The translations under genes were made by a program, and so were the position numbers. The notes under the pieces are model-generated. The model had not been told where the DNA came from, did not search any database, and saw only the letters and a program-made list of their open reading frames with translations. Positions 25,819 through 36,453 of a stretch of 64,000 bases of DNA are shown here, piece by piece (position 1 is the stretch's first letter; each line of letters begins with the position of its first letter). Origin of the DNA: Nocardioides bizhenqiangii (GTDB taxonomy: Bacteria > Actinomycetota > Actinomycetes > Propionibacteriales > Nocardioidaceae); assembly GCF_034661235.1 (NCBI RefSeq), contig NZ_CP141059.1:3595501-3659500 (forward strand). The letters are read 5' to 3'.

Positions 25819-26168
25819 GACTCGAGGACCACCATGGCCGACGCGATCCCCGCGTCGTGGGAGAGCGAGAGGTGGATGCGCTCGACACCCAGGGCCTCGG
25901 CGCGCGCTCGCACCGTGCCGCGGATCTGGAAGACCGGACGGCCCGACTCCTCGCGGATCACCTCGGCGTCGTGCCACTCCATCCCGCGGGGGGCGCCGAG
26001 CGCCTTGGCCAGCGCCTCCTTGGCGGCGAACCGGGCGGCGAGGGACGCCACCGGCAGGGTCCGCTCGGCCTCGGTGAAGAGGCGGACGGCGAGCGCCGGC
26101 GTGCGCTCGATCGACGCGGCGAAGCGGTCGAGCTCGCAGACGTCGATGCCGACCCCGATCACCGCCAT
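25815..26168 (-). CDS. acpS: Holo-[acyl-carrier-protein] synthase
   Basis: Transfers phosphopantetheine from CoA to acyl carrier proteins. The 117 residues begin with [14 protein letters not shown], whose Asp binds magnesium, and contain [14 protein letters not shown] with the second metal Glu. The ending [15 protein letters not shown] is standard. ATG start, 10 bp from the glmS stop. It is co-oriented with glmS and overlaps nnrD by ATGA. The enzyme needs CoA, whose first step (coaA) is encoded nearby on the other strand. Confidence 0.96.
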   Translation of the reverse strand: MAVIGVGIDVCELDRFAASIERTPALAVRLFTEAERTLPVASLAARFAAKEALAKALGAPRGMEWHDAEVIREESGRPVFQIRGTVRARAEALGVERIHLSLSHDAGIASAMVVLES

Positions 26169-26178
26169 GCCGTCGACT

Positions 26179-28023
26179 TCACTCGACTGTCACGGACTTG
26201 GCCAGGTTGCGCGGCTGGTCGACGTCGTGGCCGAGCGCGCTCGCCAGCTCGCAGGCGAACAGCTGGAGCGGCACGATCGCGACGAGGGGCTGGAGCAGCA
26301 CCGGGACCTCCGGGAGCCGGATCAGGTGGTCGGCGTACGGCACGATCTTCTCGTCGCCCTCCTCCGCCAGGCAGATGGTGCGCGCTCCCCGGGCCCGGAC
26401 CTCCTGGATGCCGCTCAGCATCTTCCCGTGCAGCTGGTCGCGCCCGCGGGGAGGTACGACGCACAGCACCGGCAGGCCGTCCTCCACCAGGGCGATCGGC
26501 CCGTGCTTGAGCTCCCCGGCGGCGAAGCCCTCGGCGTGCAGGTAGGCCAGCTCCTTCAGCTTCAGCGCGCCCTCCAGGGCGACCGGGTAGCCGGCGTGCC
26601 GGCCGAGGAAGAGGACCGACCGGGCGTCGACGTGTGCCCGCGCGAGCTCGTAGACGGACTCGGCCTGCTCGAGCACCGTCTCGACGTGCCCGGGCATGGC
26701 CTCGAGCTGGCCCATGATCTCGTTGATCTCGTCGCCGTAGCGGGTGCCCTTGACCTGGGCGACGTAGAGCGCCAGCAGGTAGCAGGCGACCAGCTGCGTC
26801 AGGAAGCCCTTGGTCGACGCCACCCCGATCTCGGGTCCGGCGTGGGTGTAGATCACGGCGTCGGACTCGCGCGGGATGGAAGAGCCGTTGGTGTTGCAGA
26901 TGGCCAGCACCTTGGCCCGCTGGCTCTTGGCGTGCCGGATCGCCTGCAGCGTGTCGGCGGTCTCGCCGGACTGGCTGATCGCGACGACCAGGGTGGTGTG
27001 GTCGACGATCGGGTCGCGGTAGCGGAACTCCGAGGCGAGCTCCACCTCGACCGGGGTGCGGGTCCAGTGCTCGATGGCGTACTTCGCGACCATGCCGGCG
27101 TAGAACGACGTGCCGCACGCGATGATGATGATCTTGTCGAGGTCGCGGATCTCCTCGTCCGCCAGCCGCATCTCGTCGAGCTGGAGCAGGCCCCCGACTC
27201 CGCGGCGGCCGATCAAAGAGTCGGCGACCGCGCGCGGCTGCTCGAAGATCTCCTTGCGCATGAACCAGTCGTGGCCGTCCTTCTCGGCCGCCGAAAGGTC
27301 CCAATCGACGTGGAAGCGCTCGACCTCCACCGGGGTGCCCCAGAAGTCGGTGACGGTGACGTCGTCGCGGGTGATCGTGACGATCTGGTCCTGTCCGAGC
27401 TCGAGCGCCTCCCGGGTGTGCTCGATGAACGCCGCGACGTCGGAGCCGAGGAAGTTCTCCCCCTCGCCGAGCCCGACGACCAACGGGCTGTTGCGGCGGG
27501 CAGCCACCACCCGGTCGGGGTCCTCGGCGTCGACGGCGACGAGGGTGAAGGCGCCGTCGAGCTGCTGGCAGACCCGCTGCATCGCCGTTGGCAGGTCGAC
27601 ACCCGACTGCACCTGCAACTCGACGAGGTGGGCTGCGATCTCGGTGTCCGTCTCGGAGAGGAAGACGTGGTCGTCGGCCTCGATCCGTCCCCGCAGCTCC
27701 GCGAAGTTCTCGATGATCCCGTTGTGCACCAGCGCGATCCGGCGGGCACCTCCGGTGTGCGGGTGCGCGTTGGCGTCGTTGGGCGGGCCGTGCGTCGCCC
27801 ACCGGGTGTGCCCGATGCCGGTGTGCGCCGCCGGGAGCGGGCGGTCGGCCAGCTCCTTCTCGAGGTTGGCGAGCTTGCCGGCGCGCTTGGCCACGACCAG
27901 CTCGCCGTCGTGCACGATGGCGACCCCGGCGGAGTCGTAGCCGCGGTACTCCAGCCGCCGCAGCCCGTCGACGACGACGTCTTGCGCCCGCTGGGGCCCG
28001 ACGTAGCCGACGATCCCGCACAT
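26179..28023 (-). CDS. glmS: Glutamine-fructose-6-phosphate aminotransferase
   Basis: Makes glucosamine-6-phosphate, the first step to UDP-GlcNAc. The 614-residue enzyme opens with MCGIVGYVG, so Cys2 is the amidotransferase nucleophile after Met removal. The N-terminal glutaminase domain is followed by two SIS sugar-isomerase domains ([26 protein letters not shown]) and the ending [11 protein letters not shown] 28023 was chosen over an upstream ATG because Cys must follow Met. No glmS ribozyme is recognisable upstream. With glmM on the same strand at 29185 it forms the local amino-sugar route. Confidence 0.98.
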   Translation of the reverse strand: MCGIVGYVGPQRAQDVVVDGLRRLEYRGYDSAGVAIVHDGELVVAKRAGKLANLEKELADRPLPAAHTGIGHTRWATHGPPNDANAHPHTGGARRIALVHNGIIENFAELRGRIEADDHVFLSETDTEIAAHLVELQVQSGVDLPTAMQRVCQQLDGAFTLVAVDAEDPDRVVAARRNSPLVVGLGEGENFLGSDVAAFIEHTREALELGQDQIVTITRDDVTVTDFWGTPVEVERFHVDWDLSAAEKDGHDWFMRKEIFEQPRAVADSLIGRRGVGGLLQLDEMRLADEEIRDLDKIIIIACGTSFYAGMVAKYAIEHWTRTPVEVELASEFRYRDPIVDHTTLVVAISQSGETADTLQAIRHAKSQRAKVLAICNTNGSSIPRESDAVIYTHAGPEIGVASTKGFLTQLVACYLLALYVAQVKGTRYGDEINEIMGQLEAMPGHVETVLEQAESVYELARAHVDARSVLFLGRHAGYPVALEGALKLKELAYLHAEGFAAGELKHGPIALVEDGLPVLCVVPPRGRDQLHGKMLSGIQEVRARGARTICLAEEGDEKIVPYADHLIRLPEVPVLLQPLVAIVPLQLFACELASALGHDVDQPRNLAKSVTVE

Positions 28024-28106
28024 GAGGCAGCACTCTACGGCGTCTCGTGGCGCGCTTGTCCGAGGCACGGGCGGTCCCGGAGCCAGGTGCTGATTGAATC
28101 CCTGTC

Positions 28107-29078
28107 ATGCACGAGCGCGAGCAGGGCGAGGACCTCCACCGCGAGTCCTCGCCGTACCTCGAGCTCGACCGGGCCACCTGGGCCGCACTCGCCTCGGAGA
28201 CGAAGAGCCCGCTGACCGAGGACGAGGTCCTGGCGCTCCGCGGACTGGGCGATGCGCTCGACCTCGACGAGATCGTCCAGGTCTACCTGCCGCTGTCACG
28301 CCTGCTGAGCCTCCGGGTCGAGGCGGCGGGCAACCTCCACCGAGCACAGCAGGAGTTCCTGCACCGGAAGACGCCGCCGCGGACGCCGTTCGTGATCGGC
28401 CTCGCCGGCTCGGTGGCGGCCGGGAAGTCGACCACCGCGCGGGTGCTCCAGCAGATGCTGGCGCGCTGGCCGGCGCACCCCAACGTCGCGCTGGTCACGA
28501 CCGACGGCTTCCTCTACCCCAACGCCGAGCTCGAGCGCCGCGGCCTGCTGGACCGCAAGGGCTTCCCCGAGTCCTACGACCGGCGCGCTCTCATGAAGTT
28601 CGTCGTCGACATCAAGTCCGGCAGGGACGAGGTGCTCGCGCCGCGGTACTCCCACCTCATCTACGACGTCGTGCCGGACGAGAAGGTCGTGGTCAACAGC
28701 CCCGACATCCTCATCCTCGAGGGCCTCAACGTCCTCCAGCCCGCACGGGCGCGCGGTGACGGGCGCACCGGGCTCGGCCTGTCCGACTTCTTCGACTTCT
28801 CGATCTTCGTCGACGCTGCCGTCGCCCACATCCGGGACTGGTACGTCGACCGCTTCCTCCGCCTCCGCGAGACGGCGTTCCGCGATCCCGACTCCTACTT
28901 CGCCAAGTACGCCCAGCTCACCCACGACGTGGCCGTCGACGAGGCGCGCCGGATCTGGGACACGATCAACGGCCCCAACCTGGAGCAGAACGTGCTCCCC
29001 ACCCGCTCCCGCGCCACCCTGGTGCTGCGCAAGGACGCCGACCACTCGGTCCGCTACGTGCGGCTCAGGAAGATATGA
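28107..29078 (+). CDS. coaA: Type I pantothenate kinase
   Basis: First enzyme of CoA synthesis, phosphorylating pantothenate. The 323 residues have the P-loop [12 protein letters not shown] (about 98-109), the segment [18 protein letters not shown], and the end [20 protein letters not shown] start. It is divergent from glmS (83-bp gap) and convergent with glmM. It runs alone, ended by a gap that carries a palindromic repeat. Confidence 0.97.
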   Translation: MHEREQGEDLHRESSPYLELDRATWAALASETKSPLTEDEVLALRGLGDALDLDEIVQVYLPLSRLLSLRVEAAGNLHRAQQEFLHRKTPPRTPFVIGLAGSVAAGKSTTARVLQQMLARWPAHPNVALVTTDGFLYPNAELERRGLLDRKGFPESYDRRALMKFVVDIKSGRDEVLAPRYSHLIYDVVPDEKVVVNSPDILILEGLNVLQPARARGDGRTGLGLSDFFDFSIFVDAAVAHIRDWYVDRFLRLRETAFRDPDSYFAKYAQLTHDVAVDEARRIWDTINGPNLEQNVLPTRSRATLVLRKDADHSVRYVRLRKI

Positions 29079-29120
29079 GCACCCGGGCCCGAGCTTGCGA
29101 GGTCCCGGGTCCAGGCGCCA

Positions 29121-29173
29121 GGTCGAGTAACGGCGCGGCTGAGGGACGAAGCCGCGACTCGCGTATCGAGACC
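29121..29173. repeat. Palindromic repeat between coaA and glmM
   Basis: GGTCGAGTAA at the left and GTATCGAGACC at the right resemble the ends of the nnrD element. CGCGGCT and AGCCGCG (29134-29140, 29150-29156) form an inner 7-bp stem. Lying between convergent genes, it may serve as a two-way terminator. Confidence 0.6.
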
Positions 29174-29184
29174 CGGTCGCCGTC

Positions 29185-30531
29185 CTACAAGGCCAAGCGT
29201 GCCCGGACGACGTCCGCAAGCCCGTCGGCGACCGACTGCGCCTGCTCGGCGGTCGGAGCCTCGACCATCACCCGCACCAGCGGCTCGGTGCCGGACGGGC
29301 GCAGCAGCACCCGGCCGGTGTCGCCCAGACCGGCCTCGGCGACCTCGACGGCGGCGAGCAGCTCGGCGTCGTCGCACCGGTCCTTGTCGACGCCGGGGAC
29401 GTTGACCAGCACCTGGGGCAGCCGGGTCATCACCCTGGCGAGGTCGCGAAGGCTGCTCCCGGTGACGACCATCCGCTGCATCACGTGCAGGGCGGTCAGC
29501 AGGCCGTCGCCGGTGGTCGCGTGCGCCCGCATGATCACGTGGCCCGACTGCTCGCCGCCGAGCGTGTAGCCGCCGGCGCGCATGGCCTCGAGCACGTAGC
29601 GGTCGCCGACCGCGGTCTGGCGGACGGTGACCCCGGCGGCGGTGAGCGCCTGCACCAGGCCGAGGTTGCTCATCACCGTCGCCACGAGCGTGTTGTCGAC
29701 GAGGTCGCCCGTCTCCTGCATCGCGAGGGCGAGGATCGCCATGATCTGGTCGCCGTCGACGACCGCGCCGGTGTGGTCGACGGCCAGGCAGCGGTCGGCA
29801 TCGCCGTCGACGGCGAAGCCGGCAGCGGCGCCGTGCTCGACGACCGCGCGCCGGAGCGGCTCCAGGTGGGTGGAGCCGCAGCCGTCGTTGATGTTGAGGC
29901 CGTCTGGCTCCGCGCCGATCGCGATCACCTCGGCGCCGGCGTCGGCGAACGCCTGCGGGCCGACCTCGCTGGCGGCGCCGTTGGCGCAGTCGAGGACCAC
30001 CCGGAGTCCCGCGAGCGGCTTGTCGAGGGTGGCGAGGAGGTGCGCGGCGTATTCCGCGACGGTCGGGCCGTACGGCGTCACCCTGCCCACCTCGGCGCCG
30101 GTGGGTCGCTCCCACTCCTGGTACAGGTGGTCCTCGATCTCGCGCTCGAGCGCGTCGTCGAGCTTCACCCCGCCGCGGGCAAGGAACTTGATGCCGTTGT
30201 CGGGCATCGGGTTGTGCGACGCGGAGATCACCACGCCCACATCGGCCCCGAGGGCGTCGGTGAAGTAGGCGACTCCCGGGGTCGGCAGCACCCGCAGCCG
30301 CAGGACGTCGACGCCGGCGGACGCGAGTCCGGCGACGACCGCGTGCTCGAGGAACTGCCCGGAGATCCGGGTGTCGCGCCCGACCACCGCGAGCGGACGC
30401 TTGCGGCCGCTGCCGAGCCCGCCGTGCTCGACGAGCACACGGGCCGCGGCGACGCCGAGGCCCAGGGCCAGCTCCCCGGTCAGCTGACCGTTGGCCAGGC
30501 CCCGGACCCCGTCCGTGCCGAAGATCCGCAC
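29185..30531 (-). CDS. glmM: Phosphoglucosamine mutase
   Basis: Converts glucosamine-6-phosphate to the 1-phosphate. The 448 residues begin with [14 protein letters not shown]; the phosphoserine loop is [13 protein letters not shown] (Ser105); the metal loop is DGDADR; the sugar loop GGEQSGHVI and the phosphate loop [14 protein letters not shown] are present. It follows rpsI by 14 bp, so it is co-transcribed with rplM-rpsI, a common actinobacterial order that ties wall precursor supply to ribosome synthesis. Confidence 0.98.
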   Translation of the reverse strand: MRIFGTDGVRGLANGQLTGELALGLGVAAARVLVEHGGLGSGRKRPLAVVGRDTRISGQFLEHAVVAGLASAGVDVLRLRVLPTPGVAYFTDALGADVGVVISASHNPMPDNGIKFLARGGVKLDDALEREIEDHLYQEWERPTGAEVGRVTPYGPTVAEYAAHLLATLDKPLAGLRVVLDCANGAASEVGPQAFADAGAEVIAIGAEPDGLNINDGCGSTHLEPLRRAVVEHGAAAGFAVDGDADRCLAVDHTGAVVDGDQIMAILALAMQETGDLVDNTLVATVMSNLGLVQALTAAGVTVRQTAVGDRYVLEAMRAGGYTLGGEQSGHVIMRAHATTGDGLLTALHVMQRMVVTGSSLRDLARVMTRLPQVLVNVPGVDKDRCDDAELLAAVEVAEAGLGDTGRVLLRPSGTEPLVRVMVEAPTAEQAQSVADGLADVVRARLAL

Positions 30532-30545
30532 AGGCGGAACCGGGA

Positions 30546-31106
30546 TCAGCGCTTGCTGTACTGCGGAGCCTTACGAGCCTTCTTGAGGCCCGCCTTCTTG
30601 CGCTCGGTCGCCCGGGCGTCGCGGGTCAGTAGGCCGGCCTTCTTGAGCGTCGCACGGTTGGCGTCGAGGTCGATCGCGTTGAGCGACCGGGCCACGCCGA
30701 GGCGGAGGGCACCGGCCTGGCCGGTGATGCCGCCGCCGTGGATGCGGGCGATCACGTCGAAGCGGCCCTCGAGGCCGAGTGCCGTGAACGGCTCGTTGAC
30801 GACCTGCTGGTGCAGCTTGTTGGGGAAGTACGACTCGAGGGTGCGGCCGTTGATGGTCCAGACGCCGGTGCCCGGGACGATCCGGACGCGGGCGACCGCC
30901 TCCTTGCGGCGGCCGGTGGCCGCGCCGGGCGCGATGGTCGCCGGGCGGTCGGAGGCGACGGCGGCCGACGGGGAGGTCTCGCTGGTGTAGGCGAGGCCCT
31001 GCTCGTCGGACTCGAAGGTCTCCTCGACGTCGGTGCTCTCGGTGGTGCTCTCGGTGGTGTCAGCCACGGTGTTCCTCAGATCCTTCGCGTCGGTCGAGTC
31101 AGTCAC
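30546..31106 (-). CDS. rpsI: 30S ribosomal protein S9 with acidic N-terminal extension
   Basis: A 186-residue S9. The conserved core begins near residue 65 ([12 protein letters not shown]) and ends in the tRNA-contacting tail [12 protein letters not shown]. The first 60 or so residues are a Thr/Glu/Asp/Ser-rich extension absent from the 130-residue E. coli protein but common in actinobacteria. The GTG start at 31106 overlaps the rplM stop (GTGA). The tail residues that reach the P-site are intact. Confidence 0.97.
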   Translation of the reverse strand: MTDSTDAKDLRNTVADTTESTTESTDVEETFESDEQGLAYTSETSPSAAVASDRPATIAPGAATGRRKEAVARVRIVPGTGVWTINGRTLESYFPNKLHQQVVNEPFTALGLEGRFDVIARIHGGGITGQAGALRLGVARSLNAIDLDANRATLKKAGLLTRDARATERKKAGLKKARKAPQYSKR

Positions 31107-31546
31107 TGGGAGATCTTCTTGATCTCGAAGGGGACGGCCTGCTGGGCCTGGTGCGGGTGGGCGGGGCCGGAGTAGACCTTCAGCTTCTTGACCATCTGAC
31201 GGCCGAGCTTGTTCTTGGGGACCATGCCCCACACGGCCTTCTCGATGGCCTTGCGGGCGTCCTTGTCGATGACCTCGCCGATCGGCGTCGCGGTCAGACC
31301 ACCCGGGTAGCCGGAGTGGCGGTAGACCATCTTGTTCTCCCGCTTGTTGCCGCTCAGCGAGACCTTCTCCGCGTTGATGATGATGACGTAGTCACCGGCG
31401 TCGAAGTTGGGGGCGAACATCGCCTTGTGCTTGCCGCGCAACAGGTTGGCGGCAGTGGTGGCGAGGCGACCGAGCGGGACATCCGTCGCGTCGATCACGA
31501 GCCACTGGCGCTCGACGTCGCCGGGCTTCGGGGCATAGGTGCGCAT
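31103..31546 (-). CDS. rplM: 50S ribosomal protein L13
   Basis: A 147-residue L13 with [36 protein letters not shown] and the C-terminal [16 protein letters not shown] block. It leads the rplM-rpsI-glmM operon. The ATG at 31546 is the correct start. The 254-bp gap upstream (31547-31800) separates it from the divergent transporter and must hold its promoter. No convincing leader structure was found. Confidence 0.98.
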   Translation of the reverse strand: MRTYAPKPGDVERQWLVIDATDVPLGRLATTAANLLRGKHKAMFAPNFDAGDYVIIINAEKVSLSGNKRENKMVYRHSGYPGGLTATPIGEVIDKDARKAIEKAVWGMVPKNKLGRQMVKKLKVYSGPAHPHQAQQAVPFEIKKISQ

Positions 31547-31767
31547 GGCTGCGTACTTTCTGTCGTTCGTGGTGAACACGGTCGAAGGCTCCGACCGCGA
31601 CGCCTCCTGACGAACACTGCCCCCACCCTCTGGTGCCAGAGATGTGGGAGTCTGCCCCCGCATGCGAGAGCGGCAGGAGACGCGACCGACAAGATTACGG
31701 GGGGTCGGCCCGATCCGCCAATTGCCGAGTGCCGCGGCCCTGGCCTGATGCCCTCGCTGTGACAGTA

Positions 31768-31779
31768 TGACGCGCGTCA
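31768..31779 (+). promoter_or_regulatory. Palindrome TGACGCGCGTCA before the BASS transporter
   Basis: A perfect 12-bp palindrome 21 bp before the start codon. It also lies within a wider TGTGAC-N12-GTCACA arrangement (31758-31781). It may be an operator. The rest of 31547-31800 shows no gene. Confidence 0.4.
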
Positions 31780-31800
31780 CACCCTGGGGAGGGCACCGTC

Positions 31801-32688
31801 ATGGACTCCGCGCTGCTGTCGGTCGGCCTGCCGATCGCGCTCGCGATCATCATGTTCGGCCTCGGCCTGTCGCTCACGGTCGACGACTTCCGCCGGATCG
31901 GGCGGGACCCGAAGCCGGTGGCGATCGCCCTCGGCGCCCAGGTGCTGCTGCTGCCGGCGGTGTGCTTCGGGCTGGTGGTCGCGTTCGACCTCGACCCGTT
32001 GCTGGCGGTGGGGATGATGCTGCTCGCGGCCTCCCCCGGTGGCACGACGGCCAACCTGTTCAGCCACCTGTTCCGCGGCGATGTCGCGCTCAACGTGACC
32101 CTCACGGCGGTCAACTCGGTGATCGCGGTCGTCACCCTGCCGATCGTGGTCAACCTGTCCGTCGAGTACTTCGACCCCGAGGGCGCGGGCGACGTCGGCC
32201 TCCAGCTCGGCAAGACGCTGCAGGTCTTCGCGATCGTGCTGGTCCCGGTCGCCATCGGCATGGTGGTCCGCCGGTCCGCGCCGGGCTTCGCCGACAGCGC
32301 GGACAAGCCGGTCCGGATCGCCTCCGCGGTGGTCCTCGCCCTCGTCATCTGCGGTGCGCTGCTGGCCGAACGCGACAACCTCGCCGACTACCTCACCGAC
32401 ATCGGTCCGGCAGCCGTGGTGTTCTGCGTCTGCAGCCTGACCCTCGGCTACCTGCTGCCGCGCCTCGCCGGCGTCGACGAGCGCCAGTCGCTGTCGTCCG
32501 CGTTCGAGGTCGGCATCCACAACAGCACGCTGGCCATCGCGGTCGCGATCAGCGTGCTCGACAGCGAGACGCTCGCCGTACCGCCCGCCGTGTACGGCGT
32601 CCTGATGTTCCCGCTCGCGCTGATCGCGGGGTTCGTCATCCGGCGGCTGCACCACCCTGCGGGACAGCGGCTACCGGCCGATTCGTGA
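31801..32688 (+). CDS. Bile acid:sodium symporter (BASS) family transporter
   Basis: A 295-residue membrane protein with about nine or ten hydrophobic segments. The family signature region LAASPGGTTANLFSHLFRGD (residues about 76-95) and the pseudo-repeat FEVGIHNSTLAIAVA near residue 235 match BASS proteins, which bind sodium at two such crossover points. Substrates in bacteria include bile acids, pantoate and other organic anions, so the cargo is open. GTCATG start context with GGAGGG upstream. It is followed at 20 bp by gltA, but a functional link is unclear. Confidence 0.93.
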   Translation: MDSALLSVGLPIALAIIMFGLGLSLTVDDFRRIGRDPKPVAIALGAQVLLLPAVCFGLVVAFDLDPLLAVGMMLLAASPGGTTANLFSHLFRGDVALNVTLTAVNSVIAVVTLPIVVNLSVEYFDPEGAGDVGLQLGKTLQVFAIVLVPVAIGMVVRRSAPGFADSADKPVRIASAVVLALVICGALLAERDNLADYLTDIGPAAVVFCVCSLTLGYLLPRLAGVDERQSLSSAFEVGIHNSTLAIAVAISVLDSETLAVPPAVYGVLMFPLALIAGFVIRRLHHPAGQRLPADS

Positions 32689-32707
32689 CTCGACTACGGT
32701 TCAGGAC

Positions 32708-33997
<1,290 letters not shown>

Positions 33998-34014
33998 TCG
34001 GCGGCGGTGCTCCG

Positions 34015-34629
34015 GTGACCTCGGACGCGGTGACCGGGGTCGTCTGGGACTTGGGCAACGTCCTCATCGACTGGGACCCGAGGGCGGCAGTGGCCGCCGG
34101 CATGGGCGACGTGGAAGCAGACCGGTTCTTCGACGGCTTCGACTTCGCAGCGTGGAACCAGAGCTGTGACGCGGGCCGCCCGTGGTCGGAGGCGCTCGCC
34201 GAGCTCGAGCACACCCGATCCGAGTGGTTCGAGCACGGCCGGGCCTACCACCGGCACTTCGCGGCGTCGCTGACCCGAGAGCTGTCCGACACGGTCGCGC
34301 TCGTGCACGAGCTGCACGCGGCAGGCGTGCCCCAGGTCGGGCTGACCAACTGGTCAGCCGAGCTCTGGCCGCACGCGCCCGCCCGCTTCGAGTTCCTCGG
34401 GCTGCTCGAGGACGTCGTGGTGTCCGGCGTGGTCGGTCTCGCGAAGCCGGATCCGGCGATCTACCGGCTGGCGGCCGAGCGGTGCGGACTGCCGCCCGGC
34501 TCGCTGGTGTTCGTCGACGACAAGGCGGCCAACGTCGCAGCGGCTGAGGGCGTCGGGATGCACGGCCGGGTCTTCGCCGGCGCCGACCGGCTCCGGACGG
34601 AGCTGCGGGCGCTCGGTCTCCCGGTCTGA
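34015..34629 (+). CDS. HAD family hydrolase (subfamily IA)
   Basis: A 204-residue phosphatase-like enzyme. Motif I is VVWDLGNVLIDWDP, where the usual second Asp is replaced by Asn in the DxG/N variant seen in YihX-like enzymes. Motif II is GLTNWS, motif III the Lys of GLAKPDPAIY, and motif IV VFVDDKAANV. The cap is a small helical insert. Such enzymes dephosphorylate sugar phosphates. The GTG start is inferred from the end of gltA. Specificity is unknown. Confidence 0.9.
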   Translation: MTSDAVTGVVWDLGNVLIDWDPRAAVAAGMGDVEADRFFDGFDFAAWNQSCDAGRPWSEALAELEHTRSEWFEHGRAYHRHFAASLTRELSDTVALVHELHAAGVPQVGLTNWSAELWPHAPARFEFLGLLEDVVVSGVVGLAKPDPAIYRLAAERCGLPPGSLVFVDDKAANVAAAEGVGMHGRVFAGADRLRTELRALGLPV

Positions 34630-34634
34630 GGCGT

Positions 34635-34652
34635 CGGCCGCCGCGGCGGCCG
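34635..34652. terminator. 18-bp GC palindrome after the HAD gene
   Basis: CGGCCGCCG and CGGCGGCCG are contiguous reverse complements, six bases after the stop. With no loop it must open a few pairs to fold. Probably a terminator between this gene and the ligase. Confidence 0.45.
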
Positions 34653-34693
34653 CGATCGTTGTGCGGCGGTGTGGTGTGCGCCACAATCCCCCG

Positions 34694-36316
34694 ATGAGCA
34701 CCGTCGCCGACGCCGATACCCGCAAGTCCTGGCCCCCCGCGGTGCCGCCGGAGCCGACGTACGTCGAGGACCGGCTGAACCACTGGGCGGAGGCCAACCC
34801 GGACGGCGAGGCGATGACCTACCTCGGCCGCACCTGGACCTGGGCGCAGCTGCACGATCGGGTGCACCGCGTGGCGTGTGCGCTGCGCGAGCTGGGCGTC
34901 GCCCGCGGCGACGTCGTGGGTTTCCTCGACAAGAACCATCCCGCGTGCGTCGAGGTCAGCATGGCAGCCGGCTCGATCGGCGCCGCCAACGCGATCGTCA
35001 ACTGGCGGATGGCCGGCGACGAGATCGACTACGTCGTCAACGACTCCGGCGCGAAGGTCCTCTTCGTCGGCACCGAGCTGATGCCGACGGTCGAGGCGAT
35101 CCGCGACCGGCTGCCGAACGTCGAGAAGGTCATCAGGGTGACGCCGGACGGCGCCGAAGGGGACGAGTACGAGGCGCTAGTCGCCTCGGCGACGCCGTGC
35201 GAGGACGGTCCGGACGTGGTGGAGGACGACGTCTGCCTGATCCTCTACTCGTCGGGCACGACCGGCCGTCCCAAGGGCGTGATGCTCACGCACCGCAACA
35301 TGGTCCAGCACACGATCAACGCCCACGACGGCTGGGAATTCCTGCCCGGCGACAAGTCGCTGGTCGCGATGCCGCTGTTCCACGTGGGCGGTTCGTCGTA
35401 CGTCCTGTTCGGCATCCACGACGGCATCCCGAGCGTGATGACGCGCGAGCCGGACGCCGGGTCGCTGGCCGGCGCGATCCTCGCCGGCGCCAACTGCACG
35501 TTCCTGGTGCCGGCGGTGCTGGCGCAGGTGCTCCAAGCGGGACCGGACGCGATCAAGCTGTTCTCGGCCCTGCGCTCCTACACCTACGGCGCCTCGCCGA
35601 TGCCGCCGCCGCTGCTGCGGGCGGCGATGGAGGCGTGGCCGACGACGGACTTCATGCAGGTCTACGGCCTCACGGAGGTGTCCGGGGTCGCGACCCACCT
35701 GCTGCCGGAGGAGCACCGCTCCGCCGCGGCCGAGGGCCACCCCGAGCGGCTGCTCTCCGCCGGCCGCGCGATCCCCGGGTACGAGCTGCGGATCGTCGAC
35801 CCCGGCACGGGCGCGGACCTTCCGACCGGGGAGGCGGGTGAGATCTGGATGCGGACCCCGCAGCTGATGAAGGGCTATCTCAACAAGCCCGAGGCGACGG
35901 CCGAGGTCATCACCGACGACGGCTGGTTCCGGACCGGTGACGTCGGCCACCTGGACGCCGACGGCTTCCTCTACGTCTCCGACCGGCTGAAGGACATGAT
36001 CATCAGCGGCGGGGAGAACATCTACTCCCCCGAGGTCGAGCGGGTCCTCTCGGAGCACCCGGCCGTGCTGGAGGTCGCGATCGTCGGCGTGCCCGACGAT
36101 CGGTGGGGTGAGTCGGTCAAGGCGTTCGTCGCCGTGAGGGAAGGCGCCTCCGTCGCACCCGAGGAGCTCATCGACTACGCCCGTGAGCGACTGGCCCACT
36201 ACAAGTGCCCCAAGAGCGTCGAGATCGTCCCGGCGCTCCCCCGCAACCCGACCGGCAAGGTGCTGAAGCGCGAGCTGAGGGCGCCGTACTGGGAAGGTCG
36301 CGAGCGCCAGGTCTGA
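34694..36316 (+). CDS. Fatty-acyl-CoA ligase (class I adenylate-forming)
   Basis: A 540-residue ANL-family ligase that activates a carboxylic acid as an acyl-adenylate and then a CoA thioester. The P-loop is YSSGTTGRPKGVMLTH, the A5-like motif QVYGLTEVSG, the hinge GDVGHLDADGFLYVSDR, and the C-terminal Lys is in PTGKVLKRELR. The start ATG is at 34694. The chain length preferred cannot be read. It stands alone between a palindromic terminator and a 137-bp gap. FadD-type names would be over-precise. Confidence 0.94.
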   Translation: MSTVADADTRKSWPPAVPPEPTYVEDRLNHWAEANPDGEAMTYLGRTWTWAQLHDRVHRVACALRELGVARGDVVGFLDKNHPACVEVSMAAGSIGAANAIVNWRMAGDEIDYVVNDSGAKVLFVGTELMPTVEAIRDRLPNVEKVIRVTPDGAEGDEYEALVASATPCEDGPDVVEDDVCLILYSSGTTGRPKGVMLTHRNMVQHTINAHDGWEFLPGDKSLVAMPLFHVGGSSYVLFGIHDGIPSVMTREPDAGSLAGAILAGANCTFLVPAVLAQVLQAGPDAIKLFSALRSYTYGASPMPPPLLRAAMEAWPTTDFMQVYGLTEVSGVATHLLPEEHRSAAAEGHPERLLSAGRAIPGYELRIVDPGTGADLPTGEAGEIWMRTPQLMKGYLNKPEATAEVITDDGWFRTGDVGHLDADGFLYVSDRLKDMIISGGENIYSPEVERVLSEHPAVLEVAIVGVPDDRWGESVKAFVAVREGASVAPEELIDYARERLAHYKCPKSVEIVPALPRNPTGKVLKRELRAPYWEGRERQV

Positions 36317-36433
36317 CACTCACGCGTTCGAAAGCGGTCGGTTCGTCACCACTTGGACAGGCGACCGATGCACATCGTGCGAGTTCCTGACCTCTGGGCA
36401 AATCTGAATCGCCGTCTCAGTCGGTTCACAGGG

Positions 36434-36447
36434 AGCGTGCGCACGCT
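36434..36447 (+). promoter_or_regulatory. Palindrome AGCGTGCGCACGCT before the HtrA gene
   Basis: A perfect 14-bp palindrome ending seven bases before the protease ATG, covering the ribosome-binding-site region. It could be an operator or an RNA hairpin hiding translation start. Confidence 0.4.
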
Positions 36448-36453
36448 GGCTGC

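Noticed and set aside
26159..28177. 672-codon minus-strand frame over glmS
   Set aside because: It is a shifted frame of glmS, Arg-rich and without family features.
31758..31781. TGTGAC-N12-GTCACA as a CRP site
   Set aside because: The half sites are too far apart for the standard N6 spacing; the inner 12-bp palindrome is a better reading.
34015..34629. HAD gene read as a fusion with an upstream 380-codon frame
   Set aside because: The upstream part is a shadow of gltA; the HAD domain starts at its own GTG at 34015.
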